Assembly (NCBI RefSeq): GCF_003991905.1
Contig: NZ_RSCL01000019.1
Span: 46,329-110,328, forward strand
Source: Dulcicalothrix desertica PCC 7102
GTDB taxonomy: Bacteria > Cyanobacteriota > Cyanobacteriia > Cyanobacteriales > Nostocaceae
Reading direction: 5' to 3'
DNA: 64,000 nt
The notes below the pieces were generated by a model, which had not been told where the DNA came from, made no database searches, and saw only the letters and a list, made by a program, of their open reading frames with translations. Shown piece by piece: positions 9,239 through 17,483 of the stretch (position 1 is its first letter; the number at the start of each line of letters is the position of its first letter). A program made the translations under genes and the position numbers.

Positions 9239-9895
9239 ATGACAGAAAATTATGAGTATAAAGTCGGAGGCAGTCTAGGGGAAAATGCTCCTAGTTATGT
9301 TGTTAGACAAGCAGATTTTGACCTTTACCACAGTTTAAATGCGGGAGAATTCTGTTATATTTTTAACTCTCGCCAAATGGGTAAAACCAGTTTAATAGTT
9401 CGGACAATGAATAAACTCAAAGCAGAGGGGTTTGCTTGTACTTCCCTTGATTTTTCCGTCCGAGGTAATCGAGATATAACATCAGAACAGTGGTATGCTG
9501 GTATTATTTACAAGCTTACAGTTAATTTTCAGTTAAAAGATGCGATAGCCGCTTATAACTCTGCACAAAAACTCGACCCGCAAGTGCAAATTGATGCTGA
9601 CACTTGGAATACGCTTTGTTATCAAGGTAGCCTAAATGAATCAGCTAAAGAAGTAATGTTTGCCTGTGAAAAAGCCGTTAAACTTGCCCCGAATAATCGT
9701 AATATTCGCTTTATTCGCGGGTTAGCAAGGGCGCTAACGGGGGATTACAAAGGTGCCATATCCGACTTTGAGGTATACATTGCTCAAGCTGATGATAAAC
9801 AAAGTAAAGCACAATTGCAAGGGTGGGTAAAAGCACTGCGCGCGGGTCAGAATCCTTTTACCAAGGAAGTGTTAAAGGAGTGGCAATCACAGTAG
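9239..9895 (+). pseudogene. AAA-like ATPase with internal deletion, fused to its TPR-like C-terminus
   Basis: Residues 1-98 match the N-terminus of the AAA-like protein at 1-1920 (VGGSLGENAPSYVVRQADFD, then FNSRQMGKTSL). At VNFQ-LKDAIAAYNSAQKL the sequence jumps to a C-terminal TPR-like region (LAPNNRNIRFIRGLARALTG). The Walker B, sensor and any WD40 part are missing, so it is not expected to hydrolyse ATP. The reading frame survived the deletion, and a 218-residue product with the nucleotide-binding loop and a TPR-like tail could still be made. It could be a new small protein rather than a dead gene, but decay is the simpler view. Confidence 0.75.
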
Positions 9896-9988
9896 TTGTG
9901 CAAAATTAAATTAACCATCTTGTGGAATGGGCATCCTTGCCCGTTCTATACTAACAGGTTGTTTAAAAAGTCTAAAAATATACATGAA

Positions 9989-10271
9989 ACCCCTCTCCAA
10001 ACCTCTCCCCGTTCACGTGTTGTACCGCTTCGGCAAGCGCTTGGAGGCTTTAAAAGCCTTATAGTATCGTTCCACTTCCCTCATAGGATACAGAAGAGCG
10101 AATCAGGGGTGGCGCCCATCACATCCATAATTTGTCTGGGCAATGAATGCGTCATTTCAGACCTACGTACTGACCGGGTTAATACGGTCTCTACCCGTCA
10201 ATTTGTGTGAAACGAGGGGTCAGACCTACCATTCGCTCTTCTATATCGTCGTAGAGAAGGGGTTGGGAAGA
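9989..10271. repeat. nested palindromic repeats
   Basis: An outer CCCCTCTCC...GAGAAGGGGTTGGG repeat, related to the one at 1091-1147, is split by an inner element. The inner element is bounded by perfect 12-bp inverted repeats, AGAAGAGCGAAT at 10092 and ATTCGCTCTTCT at 10231. No coding sequence of note lies inside. Confidence 0.6.
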
Positions 10272-10334
10272 TTTTAATAGATATAGTGATGGCAACCTAC
10301 CAAAACTTATGGCAAATTTATATATTTCTCGAAG

Positions 10335-10445
10335 GAACTCGAAGTAATTCGTAGGGAAGTAAAATATAACTCAAATATCTTCGGGTCTATCTCCTATAGC
10401 AAGGGTGTTTGATGAAACTATCGAGTTCAGAGCGCAAACACCAAT
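10335..10445 (+). promoter_or_regulatory. conserved leader C, upstream of DDGIY lipoprotein
   Basis: This is the third copy of the leader. GGTGTTTG (about 10404) pairs with CAAACACC (about 10436) immediately before the ATG at 10446. The preceding TCTATCTCCTAT block is shared with leader B. Confidence 0.65.
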
Positions 10446-10847
10446 ATGTTTAACAATATAAACAAAACCAGAAAATTCTTCGCACTTCTTATTCCTGTAA
10501 TAGCATTAAATCCTTTAGCAGCTTGCAGTGACAATAAAATAGGTGAGAGTATTTCCCCTAATAATGGAGCTATTGTAACAGAAACAAACTTAGCTAATTA
10601 TACCAAACCTAAAGTTAATAAAGTAATCAAACCTGCTGTAAATCGAGAAATTATTGACTGTGAAAAACCAACTTCAAATACTCATCCTTCTCCATCCATC
10701 GATGATGGTATATATGCAAAAAAACCTTTTGAGCATATAGACGATGGTATATACCTACCCAATACAGGGGAACATATAAAAGACGATGGTATATACACTA
10801 TAATCCCTCATAATCCCTCTTCGTGTACTAACAAAAAATCGGCATAG
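10446..10847 (+). CDS. small lipoprotein with three DDGIY repeats
   Basis: The 133-residue product has a lipoprotein signal ending at a PLAAC lipobox. A spacer resembling the N-terminus of the protease at 6798 follows (NNGAIVTET versus DDGVAIAET). The C-terminal third has three units: IDDGIYAKKPFEH, IDDGIYLPNTGEH and KDDGIYTIIPH. I do not recognise a named family. The organisation (export signal, spacer, short repeated C-terminal motif) and the leader shared with grrA recall a RiPP precursor, but the repeats lack the aromatic-X-Asn pattern of GrrA. A metal- or peptide-binding surface lipoprotein is equally possible. Confidence 0.7.
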   Translation: MFNNINKTRKFFALLIPVIALNPLAACSDNKIGESISPNNGAIVTETNLANYTKPKVNKVIKPAVNREIIDCEKPTSNTHPSPSIDDGIYAKKPFEHIDDGIYLPNTGEHIKDDGIYTIIPHNPSSCTNKKSA

Positions 10848-10936
10848 CATAAACGCGGGATGAATTAACGTTTAGGCAGGTATTTCTCTATACTTAAGGT
10901 GATTTAGTAATAATTTAACTGAGTTGTTAAGCATAT

Positions 10937-11194
10937 CTACTGAGAAAATGATAACACAATGTTTTTAGATGCAAACGCGCTCATATAATGACGTAAACGT
11001 GTATTTTCCCCTTCTATTCCGGTCATATACGTTTTGCTTATTATGTTAAAATTATTACTAAAATCTAGAGATAAATTACTTTTAAACTCTTGCCATGCTC
11101 GTTTTAATAACCAAGAGACTAAAATAGTTGTTACTAGCATTAAAGCTATCCTTAATCCCATCTGACTATTTATTTGTAAAATCCCGAACGCCAA
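10937..11194 (-). CDS. hypothetical small membrane protein, doubtful
   Basis: An 85-codon frame from a TTG start has one hydrophobic segment (MLVTTILVSWLL). There is no clear ribosome-binding site and no recognised family. It may be a fragment. The remaining 10848-11461 sequence is AT-rich and shows nothing else I can support. Confidence 0.25.
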   Translation of the reverse strand: MAFGILQINSQMGLRIALMLVTTILVSWLLKRAWQEFKSNLSLDFSNNFNIISKTYMTGIEGENTRLRHYMSAFASKNIVLSFSQ

Positions 11195-11461
11195 TTTTTA
11201 CCGTTCGGAGAATGAAAACAAGATGCTGTCTAGAATGAAGTCAATTTATATACCAGTCATAAAAGTAAAAATTCGATTTTTTCTCAATATAAACACTTAA
11301 AAAATAATTAAAAAGTAGCTAAGTTTACAATGTAACATCAGTAATAGCTTTGATGGTGCCGACACCCCTATGCAAGAGTTAAGCCATATATGGAGGCAAG
11401 CTGGCGTATTTATTTCAGCTTACCTCACTACACAAATTTTAATCTGTGTAGTGAAGGAATA

Positions 11462-12634
11462 CTAGAAATTCGGTACAATAATCTCTCGACTCTGCCCTGC
11501 ATAGTGTCGATAGATAATTTCTGGTGAATTACCTACCAGCTTCGCTACGTCCTTAACATCCATCCCATTTCTAAGCGCCAGTGTGATAAAAGTGTGCCTG
11601 GTTTGGTAAAGTTTCTTGTACTCAATACCATCTAGCTCTTCAATAACTGCTGTCCAGCCTCTTGTGTTGAGGTTGCGTGTATCTATCCAAGTTCCTTCAC
11701 GTGAAGGAAATACTTTTGTATCACTACAGGCGCCACTTGGTTTAATCGATTTCAATAATGCAGCTAAACGCTCATTAATAGGGAAAGTTCGTTTCTTCTG
11801 AGTTTTCAAACCTTTCTTACAAACTAGTCCAGACTCAGAAACTACCACTGCTTGCTCAAACCGAATGGTACGAAAGTCATTACTTATATGCTTCCATTGC
11901 AAAGCAACAGCTTCGGATGGTCTGCAACCTGTAATAAACAGAAATTCAATAAAGGGAGCATAGTATTTGTAACGCGCGCTATTTTGGAATCCTGCAATAA
12001 TGCGGTCACGCTCTTCAATGCTAAAGGGGTTGATATCGTTATCTTCCCTACTACCCTTTGGTAACTTTATATCGCTAGCCATATTTTCAAAGGGATTTTC
12101 CTTGATTAACTCAGATTTAACAGCCCAATCACAGCAAGCAGATAATTGTGTCAGCATTCGTTTCGATGCATCCGGGCTCCTGTTCGCGTTTAGCCAATTG
12201 CGGATTACCACTGCTTTATCTAATGTATTAACCGGAAGATGCACATTAATACAGCGTGCGACTTTTTTATAATCTTTAGCCAAAGTACTTGGGGATAAAC
12301 CTGGGCGCCTAAATTCGGTGTAACTTTCCCATAAATCAACCAGCGACGGCGCCACTTCTTCTACAACTGGTGTAATTGGTGGTGTAACCTTAGCCAGTAA
12401 AGCTTCTGGCTTATATTTCGCTAAAGTTGGGTCAAAATTACCAGATAAAATATCTAGCTCAATTAGTTGAGCCTTTGCCATCGCCACTTTGCGGTTGGCA
12501 ACAGAATCTATAAATCCAGTAGACAGATAGTACCGTTTGCCGCAGACGCGAAACACAAGTTGCAACCGTTCATTCGAGCTTTTAACCTGGACGGTTCCTT
12601 TGGGCGATTTAGATTCTTTAGTTTGAGAAGTCAT
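11462..12634 (-). CDS. tyrosine recombinase (phage/island-type integrase)
   Basis: The start is taken at 12634 (MTSQTKES) because AGGAG lies seven bases upstream; a longer frame to 12685 lacks this. The 390-residue protein has an N-terminal arm-type DNA-binding domain, a SAM-like core-binding domain, and a C-terminal catalytic domain. The catalytic domain shows GCRPSEA (Arg I), YQTRHTF (box II, with Tyr where His is usual) and IIYRHYAG (Tyr nucleophile). Such enzymes move islands into tRNA genes. About 200 bases from its start lies a tRNA-Phe 3' half, a plausible attachment site. It probably integrated the accessory segment to its left or right; only one end is visible here. Confidence 0.9.
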   Translation of the reverse strand: MTSQTKESKSPKGTVQVKSSNERLQLVFRVCGKRYYLSTGFIDSVANRKVAMAKAQLIELDILSGNFDPTLAKYKPEALLAKVTPPITPVVEEVAPSLVDLWESYTEFRRPGLSPSTLAKDYKKVARCINVHLPVNTLDKAVVIRNWLNANRSPDASKRMLTQLSACCDWAVKSELIKENPFENMASDIKLPKGSREDNDINPFSIEERDRIIAGFQNSARYKYYAPFIEFLFITGCRPSEAVALQWKHISNDFRTIRFEQAVVVSESGLVCKKGLKTQKKRTFPINERLAALLKSIKPSGACSDTKVFPSREGTWIDTRNLNTRGWTAVIEELDGIEYKKLYQTRHTFITLALRNGMDVKDVAKLVGNSPEIIYRHYAGQSREIIVPNF

Positions 12635-12798
12635 TACGAAACTCCTATAAATCGGGTTAATCAGGGCGCCACTGATTACCCCCAATTTACCCCCAAAATT
12701 AGTCTAACTACGTCCAAAAACGGCCAACGTGGGATAAAATTACACCAAACTTACACCATTGGGAATGGCTGAAATGGACTTTTTTGGATACTAAAAAA

Positions 12799-12823
12799 CC
12801 CCGGAAACTCTTGTTTCACGGGG
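12799..12823 (-). terminator. rho-independent terminator beyond the tRNA-Phe fragment
   Basis: CCCCGGAAAC and GTTTCaCGGGG form a strong stem with a TCTT loop. Read on the minus strand it is followed by TTTTTT. It lies directly 3' of the tRNA fragment, as tRNA terminators do, and was probably carried with the attachment site. Confidence 0.7.
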
Positions 12824-12836
12824 CTTTCGTCGTTTA

Positions 12837-12878
12837 TGCCAGGAACGAGACTTGAACTCGTGACACGAGGATTTTCAG
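12837..12878 (-). other. tRNA-Phe 3' half, probable integrase attachment site
   Basis: On the minus strand the sequence reads CTGAAAATCCTCGTGTC, then a T-arm (ACGAG-TTCAAGT-CTCGT), then TTCCTGGCA. This matches the anticodon-3', variable, T and acceptor-3' parts of a GAA-anticodon tRNA-Phe. The 5' half (D-arm, 5' acceptor) is absent from the adjacent sequence, so it is not a functional tRNA. Its position beside the integrase points to an att site or island end. Confidence 0.75.
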
Positions 12879-13335
12879 TGTTCCTGTAACCTCAATTTCT
12901 CGGTACTTTCAGGCTCCGCGCAAACCAATTACCCCAATACTACCCCAATTTTATCAATTCTGCAACTACTGCTCCAATTACTCCTCTGCTCACCTTTGAT
13001 TTTTGAAAATTTGTATTACATGAATATATGCAATATTAGTTACTGGTATTAAAGCCCAGTTTATACCTTTATAGCTTAGAAATATTGATATAAAAGCTTA
13101 AATCCTTAAAAACTGAGTTTTAAAACAAGTAATATTAACAACGCAATTATCTAAAATAGACTATTTATACTTAAATAATACAATATGTAGTATTATTCCT
13201 CTGCTCACCTTCATTAGTTCTCTGCTCATCATCAAGAAACAAGTAGGTCTTGTTCAAACGAATGCTTATAGCAATCAATCAGATTTAGTACTTTTTATTT
13301 CAAATAATTGCGTAAATGTGCTTAGATAGAAGGAA
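12879..13335. other. intergenic, no gene
   Basis: AT-rich sequence. The only structure noticed is a direct repeat of ATTnCTCTGCTCACCTT-like sequence near 12979 and 13196. Confidence 0.4.
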
Positions 13336-13561
13336 ATGCTTATTTTAAGTTATCGTTATTGAGGAAATCGTACTTGGGTCAGAAGAAGATAACTGTTTCT
13401 TGGTCGGATTTCCAGATTTTCCTGGACAGCGTTGGCGAACTCATGGTAGTACTTATTCGGAAGCCGTTGCAAATGGGGCTGAAGCTTTAGAGTCTCTAAT
13501 TATGGCTTATGAAGCAACGGGCGAAGAACTTCCAAAACCGACGTTTAGTAAAGCTGCTTAA
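13336..13561 (+). pseudogene. hicB: HicB-family antitoxin, frameshifted
   Basis: An ATG at 13336 opens MLILSYRY and then meets TGA. One frame over, IEEIVLGSEEDNCFLVGFPD continues to a TAA at 13561 with the HicB signature FLVGFPDFPG, the HGSTYSEAVANGAEALE helix and an ELPKPTFSKAA tail. A small deletion near 13357 explains the break. The HicA toxin partner is not seen next to it. HicB antitoxins normally neutralise an mRNA-cleaving toxin; this copy is presumably inactive. Confidence 0.8.
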
Positions 13562-14015
13562 TTAAATTACAGCCAAAGTACGTGTGAATGTTAACCCAAA
13601 AAATAAAAAGGCGCCAATCAATATAAAAATGAAAGGCGCCGTTGTTATCAGGGTGCATCTACCATAAACGTATCCATAGTGGCTGTCGTTGTATCAGGAT
13701 GAAATACGTGCGCTTGAAAATATATTTCAAACATATTTTTATCGATAATTAATGAAGTAGTGCGCTTTTTGATACTCAAAAGACCTTGTAAGTTGATTCA
13801 CAGTCGATATTTGATTCGGTTTTCCGGAATAAATAGTAGTGTAAACCGAACTGCTTATGGTGCGCGCGCGTTCAGTTCACTTTGAAGCCATTTAGATATG
13901 GCGCCTATAATGCGGTCAACAACTTCAACTTATTCTCTTGCCAAAACGCTAATAGGTGCAGTACCATACTAAATAGTTCCTATAGTTACCACTGCCTTCA
14001 AGTGGTTAGGAGGCG
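13562..14015. other. intergenic with a possible decayed minus-strand gene
   Basis: On the minus strand between about 13880 and 13650, two frames can be joined by one frameshift into roughly 70 residues (SSVYTTIYSGKPNQISTV, then NMFEIYFQAHVFHPDTTTAT). I do not recognise it. Paired GGCGCC sites at 13611 and 13636 could form a hairpin. Confidence 0.3.
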
Positions 14016-15317
14016 ATGCATGATTCTATTACTCTCTTTGTCAATCTCCAGAATTTAGATACAAAGGTTTACCGCATATTCGACCTTGATTCGCGAGCGG
14101 AAATATTACACTGGTTCGGTAATAAGAATGTATCCAAAGAGGAAAAAGAAGAGTTTATTTAAGCTCTGACATACGAAGAGGATAAATGTGGAAATTTTTA
14201 TTACTATCGCGCTTATTTGTTTGCTGCTGAAGCTTTGGCGTATTTCCCTGAATGCCATATGGGAGACGAAATTGTCGAGCAAGTACTAAAATGGGGCTAT
14301 GGTTATTTTCGCTCCAGCAAGCAAGACTGGGCAATATTTCCTCAGCCTTTGGTAGAAGCAGCAAGGCAAGTAATCCCTTTAACAGATAAGCAGCGAGTTA
14401 TCGGCGCCTATATTGAATTGCTCCATAGTACCGATAGTCGCTCTGTTTTGAGAGTTGCTGCAAAACATTTGGCTTTGTTAAATCCAGGAATCCTACGGCT
14501 ATCGCAGCTTTGGTCTTACTACTAAAATTCTCTCCAAATCAAGATACACCCTATTACTTAATTCGTGAGTTGGAAGAAGTTGGCTCTGGGAATGAAGCGG
14601 TAATAATTAGCTTGATTGAAGAAGTGCAAACGACCCTGAATAAAAATGTCTGTATCTGCGCGATTACGGCTTTAGGGGAAATTGCGAATGGTAATTCAAA
14701 AGCTATTGCTGCCTTGGTCGAATTTTTACATCGCAATTCTTGTGATAATATTTGCATATATGCGGCAGAATCTCTCGCTGCAATAGACCCAGATAACATT
14801 GCTATCATCAAAACCCTACTGAACATCTTTGACAGCCATCGAACTGTAAATACAATCTGGCAAGCATCTCGTTTGCTCGCGACGATATCTCCAAAATACA
14901 TTGGTAATAAAGAAGCCGATACGCTATTTTATTAGAGAGAATTGCAGTTGCCTCCGATAGATGTAGTTTGTGGAATATGACTGAGTGTTTAGTCAAAATT
15001 GACCCAGATAATCAAGCAGTTCTCCCTATGCTGTTAAATAAACTGCGAACTGCTCAAACTGAGGAACTTCGCTATTTGTTTGCCGTGGGTATTGTAAAAG
15101 TTCAGCCAGACAATACGGAAGCTGTAAATACTTTATTAGATATACTCGTCAACTCTGATAGCGAAGGTTTTAAACATGAAGCAGCTTGGGCATTAATACA
15201 AAGCGACCCTGAAAATACTCAGGTGCTTGCTTTTCTTGACCCAATGACTGCCGAGTCTCAAATAGCTTGGAGTAGTTTGCGAAAAGCCGAGAGACTAGTA
15301 CCACCGAGTACTACTTA
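14016..15317 (+). pseudogene. HEAT-repeat protein gene with nonsense and frameshift mutations
   Basis: An AGGAGG site precedes the ATG at 14016. The frame meets TAA at 14160 (codon 49) and continues in the same frame to about 14490, where one base is missing (NPG-NPTAIAALV). It runs on to a TAG at 14933, and a further frame restarts at 14968. The pieces carry helical HEAT/PBS-lyase-like repeats (for example IDPDNIAIIKTLLNIF and VQPDNTEAVNTLLDILV). Such repeats in cyanobacteria mediate protein-protein contacts or phycobilin lyase chaperoning. With at least three lesions the gene is dead. It runs straight into a ParA remnant. Confidence 0.8.
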
Positions 15318-15617
15318 TAGATATGGATCCACAAGCATCACTTACTGCTTTCATGGGACTTGGGGGAGAAAAAATAACGCCAGAGCAAAATATCTACGGC
15401 GCCATTACCGAACGGGCGCCTCTACATATATGGGATAATCCGATTAACGGGATGTATATAGTTCCTACCAATAAAGATTTAGCTGCTACTGAGCGAGAAA
15501 TCATGCAAGATATGACAGTCGATAACCGGATGCGGCTGAAACTTGTGCTTGATGATGTACTTGACTAATTTGACTATATTCTTATAGACTCTCCACCCTC
15601 TTTAGGGTTACTAAGCG
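15318..15617 (+). pseudogene. parA: ParA-type partition ATPase fragment
   Basis: The sequence begins inside the protein at DMDPQASLTAFMGLGGE, the deviant Walker region that follows the P-loop in ParA. It continues through NPINGMYIVPTNKDLAATE, a TAA at 15566, and FDYILIDSPPSLGLLSAL (Walker B) in the same frame. The P-loop half is missing and is replaced by HEAT-repeat sequence. ParA segregates plasmids or chromosomes; this remnant suggests that a plasmid was once part of this stretch. Confidence 0.8.
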
Positions 15618-15861
15618 CTCTGGAGCCTAATGGCAGTATCTCAATTCGTGGAATTACTGCTTTATTTGAGACTGGTGACGTAATATGTTTTACCTCTATT
15701 GGTTGAACTACCTCGGTATCAATTACATTAGGATAACCAGATTGTGATGTAATACTACCCTGTTGCTGTACTTGATTGAGCATATTCTGCAACCTGTTTG
15801 TCGGCATAATTGCTCCCCCTTCAGAATAGTCAACATCAAAACTACGGCGGTTCTTAGTCAT
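15574..15861 (-). CDS. hypothetical protein, 95 residues
   Basis: The frame starts at an ATG at 15861. Its last 15 codons overlap, antisense, the ParA remnant, so the natural C-terminus has probably been replaced. No family is recognised. A Gln-rich stretch (NMLNQVQQQGSITSQ) is the only feature. The gene lies 19 bases downstream of the membrane-protein gene at 15881-16297, in the same direction. Confidence 0.4.
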   Translation of the reverse strand: MTKNRRSFDVDYSEGGAIMPTNRLQNMLNQVQQQGSITSQSGYPNVIDTEVVQPIEVKHITSPVSNKAVIPRIEILPLGSRALSNPKEGGESIRI

Positions 15862-15880
15862 GTTAATATGTCCTCAAAAT

Positions 15881-16297
15881 TTAATGAGAATGGTTATCTT
15901 TAGGCTGGTTGTCATTAGCCCAATAGTCTTCAGAATCTTCAAGTTGAGCAAAAAACTCTTCCGGAAAAAGTACTCCTGGTTGATTTGGCTTTACTGGAGA
16001 AATTACGCGCGGTGAAAACTGTACTACATTTTTAGGAAGGTTTGTTGCTTTATGTTTATTAGCATCGGGTTGCTCCTTGGAAGATTCATGTTCAAGTGAA
16101 TCTAGAGAATTGTTGTAATCTGACAAACCCCAACTTAAAAAACAAGCAAATCCTGCTGCAAATATTACTGCACTACTCCAATGCACACCAACTCCAGGTG
16201 ATTGCATTTGAACCACAGTTGTCCGCGATGATTCGGACATAACAGTACGCACGGGTGTACGATGCACTGCTGCTACAACATTAAATGTAGAAAGCAA
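15881..16297 (-). CDS. hypothetical single-pass membrane protein
   Basis: The product is up to 138 residues from a TTG start; an internal ATG (MSESSRTTVV) near 16240 is a likelier start. One membrane segment (VIFAAGFACFLSWGL) is followed by a polar, acidic C-terminal region. I do not recognise it. Two similarly small unknown genes on the same strand suggest the remains of a plasmid or island operon. Confidence 0.45.
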   Translation of the reverse strand: MLSTFNVVAAVHRTPVRTVMSESSRTTVVQMQSPGVGVHWSSAVIFAAGFACFLSWGLSDYNNSLDSLEHESSKEQPDANKHKATNLPKNVVQFSPRVISPVKPNQPGVLFPEEFFAQLEDSEDYWANDNQPKDNHSH

Positions 16298-16347
16298 TAT
16301 ACAAATCGTCGCAGCAGCAAAGAAGAGCGTACATAAATATCACCCCC

Positions 16348-16823
16348 TAAGATTTGGGTTGTATTTTATCTGTGTAAACAGGTTTGACTGTTTCCTTCAT
16401 CCCTTGTAAATACTGGCGCCGTTCTTCAGAAAGCTGTTTTATCTTGGCTCGAATATCTCCCAGTTGCGCCATCTGTTTTACCGGGTCAGAGTATCCGCGC
16501 GCTCATAATAACTGAGCTTGAGCTAAAGAATACGGCTCACTTGCGCTACGAATTTGAACCAGCATCTGGTTTAAATCAACCGATGGCTGTGATTCCAAGT
16601 TTTGCGCGTAGTCAATTGTTTCTAATTTACCCAACAAGAAAACACTTCTCGGCACCTGTTGGTATTTTTTCCTCAATCTTAGTACCATCGGTTCGACGAT
16701 ACCCCCAGTAAAATGTATTGTTACCCAGGTCAAACGCATCTGAATTCTAGGTGCCTTATCTAGTAAAGGTTTCATATTTTTAGTAACAAAACTAAATAAT
16801 GGACGAAACCTTTGTCTAAGCAA
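16348..16823 (-). pseudogene. hypothetical protein gene with in-frame TGA
   Basis: The first 106 codons (to LAQAQLL) end at a TGA at 16503-16505. The same frame then continues ARGYSDPVKQMAQLGDIR, through a basic helical region, to TAG at 16348, giving about 159 codons in all. The TGA probably replaced CGA or TGG. The product is basic, with no recognised domain; the C-terminal part looks like a coiled coil. Confidence 0.55.
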
Positions 16824-17483
16824 GTTGCTAAGTGCATGACAGTGGAGGAATAGTCAACACAAACTGCGCTAACTAGAAGCGCGTATTTTCTGCTCTACAA
16901 TTAGCAGGCGCCTGCCAATTTATAAAGCGTTGTAACATTACGTCACTTTTATGAAAAAAGAAATGAAGGTAAAAAAAGATTTAGATAACGTACACTAATT
17001 TTTTTCGGCTTACGCCGCTCTTGCGGTATGAAAGCCAATTGGTGGAACATTTATGATTCAGCGAATAAGCGTTGAGCAAACTTTTGTTACAAATCTTGAG
17101 AAATTTATGGGTAAAGCTGACATGGTTGTGCTATTTACATCCACCCAATTTGTGATGGGCGCCTGTACCGACTCCGCGTGCGAAGCACGCGGAGGAGGAT
17201 AACCCGCAACTTGGGTTAATACCTTGAATTACGACCTTAATTGGTAAAAGTTCTGTTCTTGTATACGTTTAAGCTGTTACGCACTTATTTTTTTTGATCA
17301 GAAGCCTTGCTATAAGTAGCTTAGGCTGCAAAATATTAAATTTAGATGCGCGTCAGCTTAGTTAAAACGTGCGCGTTACTGTAACTTTTATCTTTTCTCT
17401 TAAGTTTATTTCAACAAGGAGTAAATTTTATTTGCAGACCTTGTGTGTGAGTAAAAAGATTGTGTTGAAATTATAACTGATAT
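16824..17483. other. intergenic region with a strong hairpin
   Basis: No supported gene lies here. A perfect 10-bp stem with a 3-base loop lies at 17172-17194 (CTCCGCGTGC-GAA-GCACGCGGAG). A 49-codon frame from 17053 (MIQRISVEQTFVTNLEKF) runs into this palindrome and is probably a fragment. Confidence 0.5.

Noticed and set aside
12837-12878. a functional tRNA-Phe gene
   Set aside because: Only the 3' half is present; no D-arm or 5' acceptor strand is found in the adjacent 100 bases.
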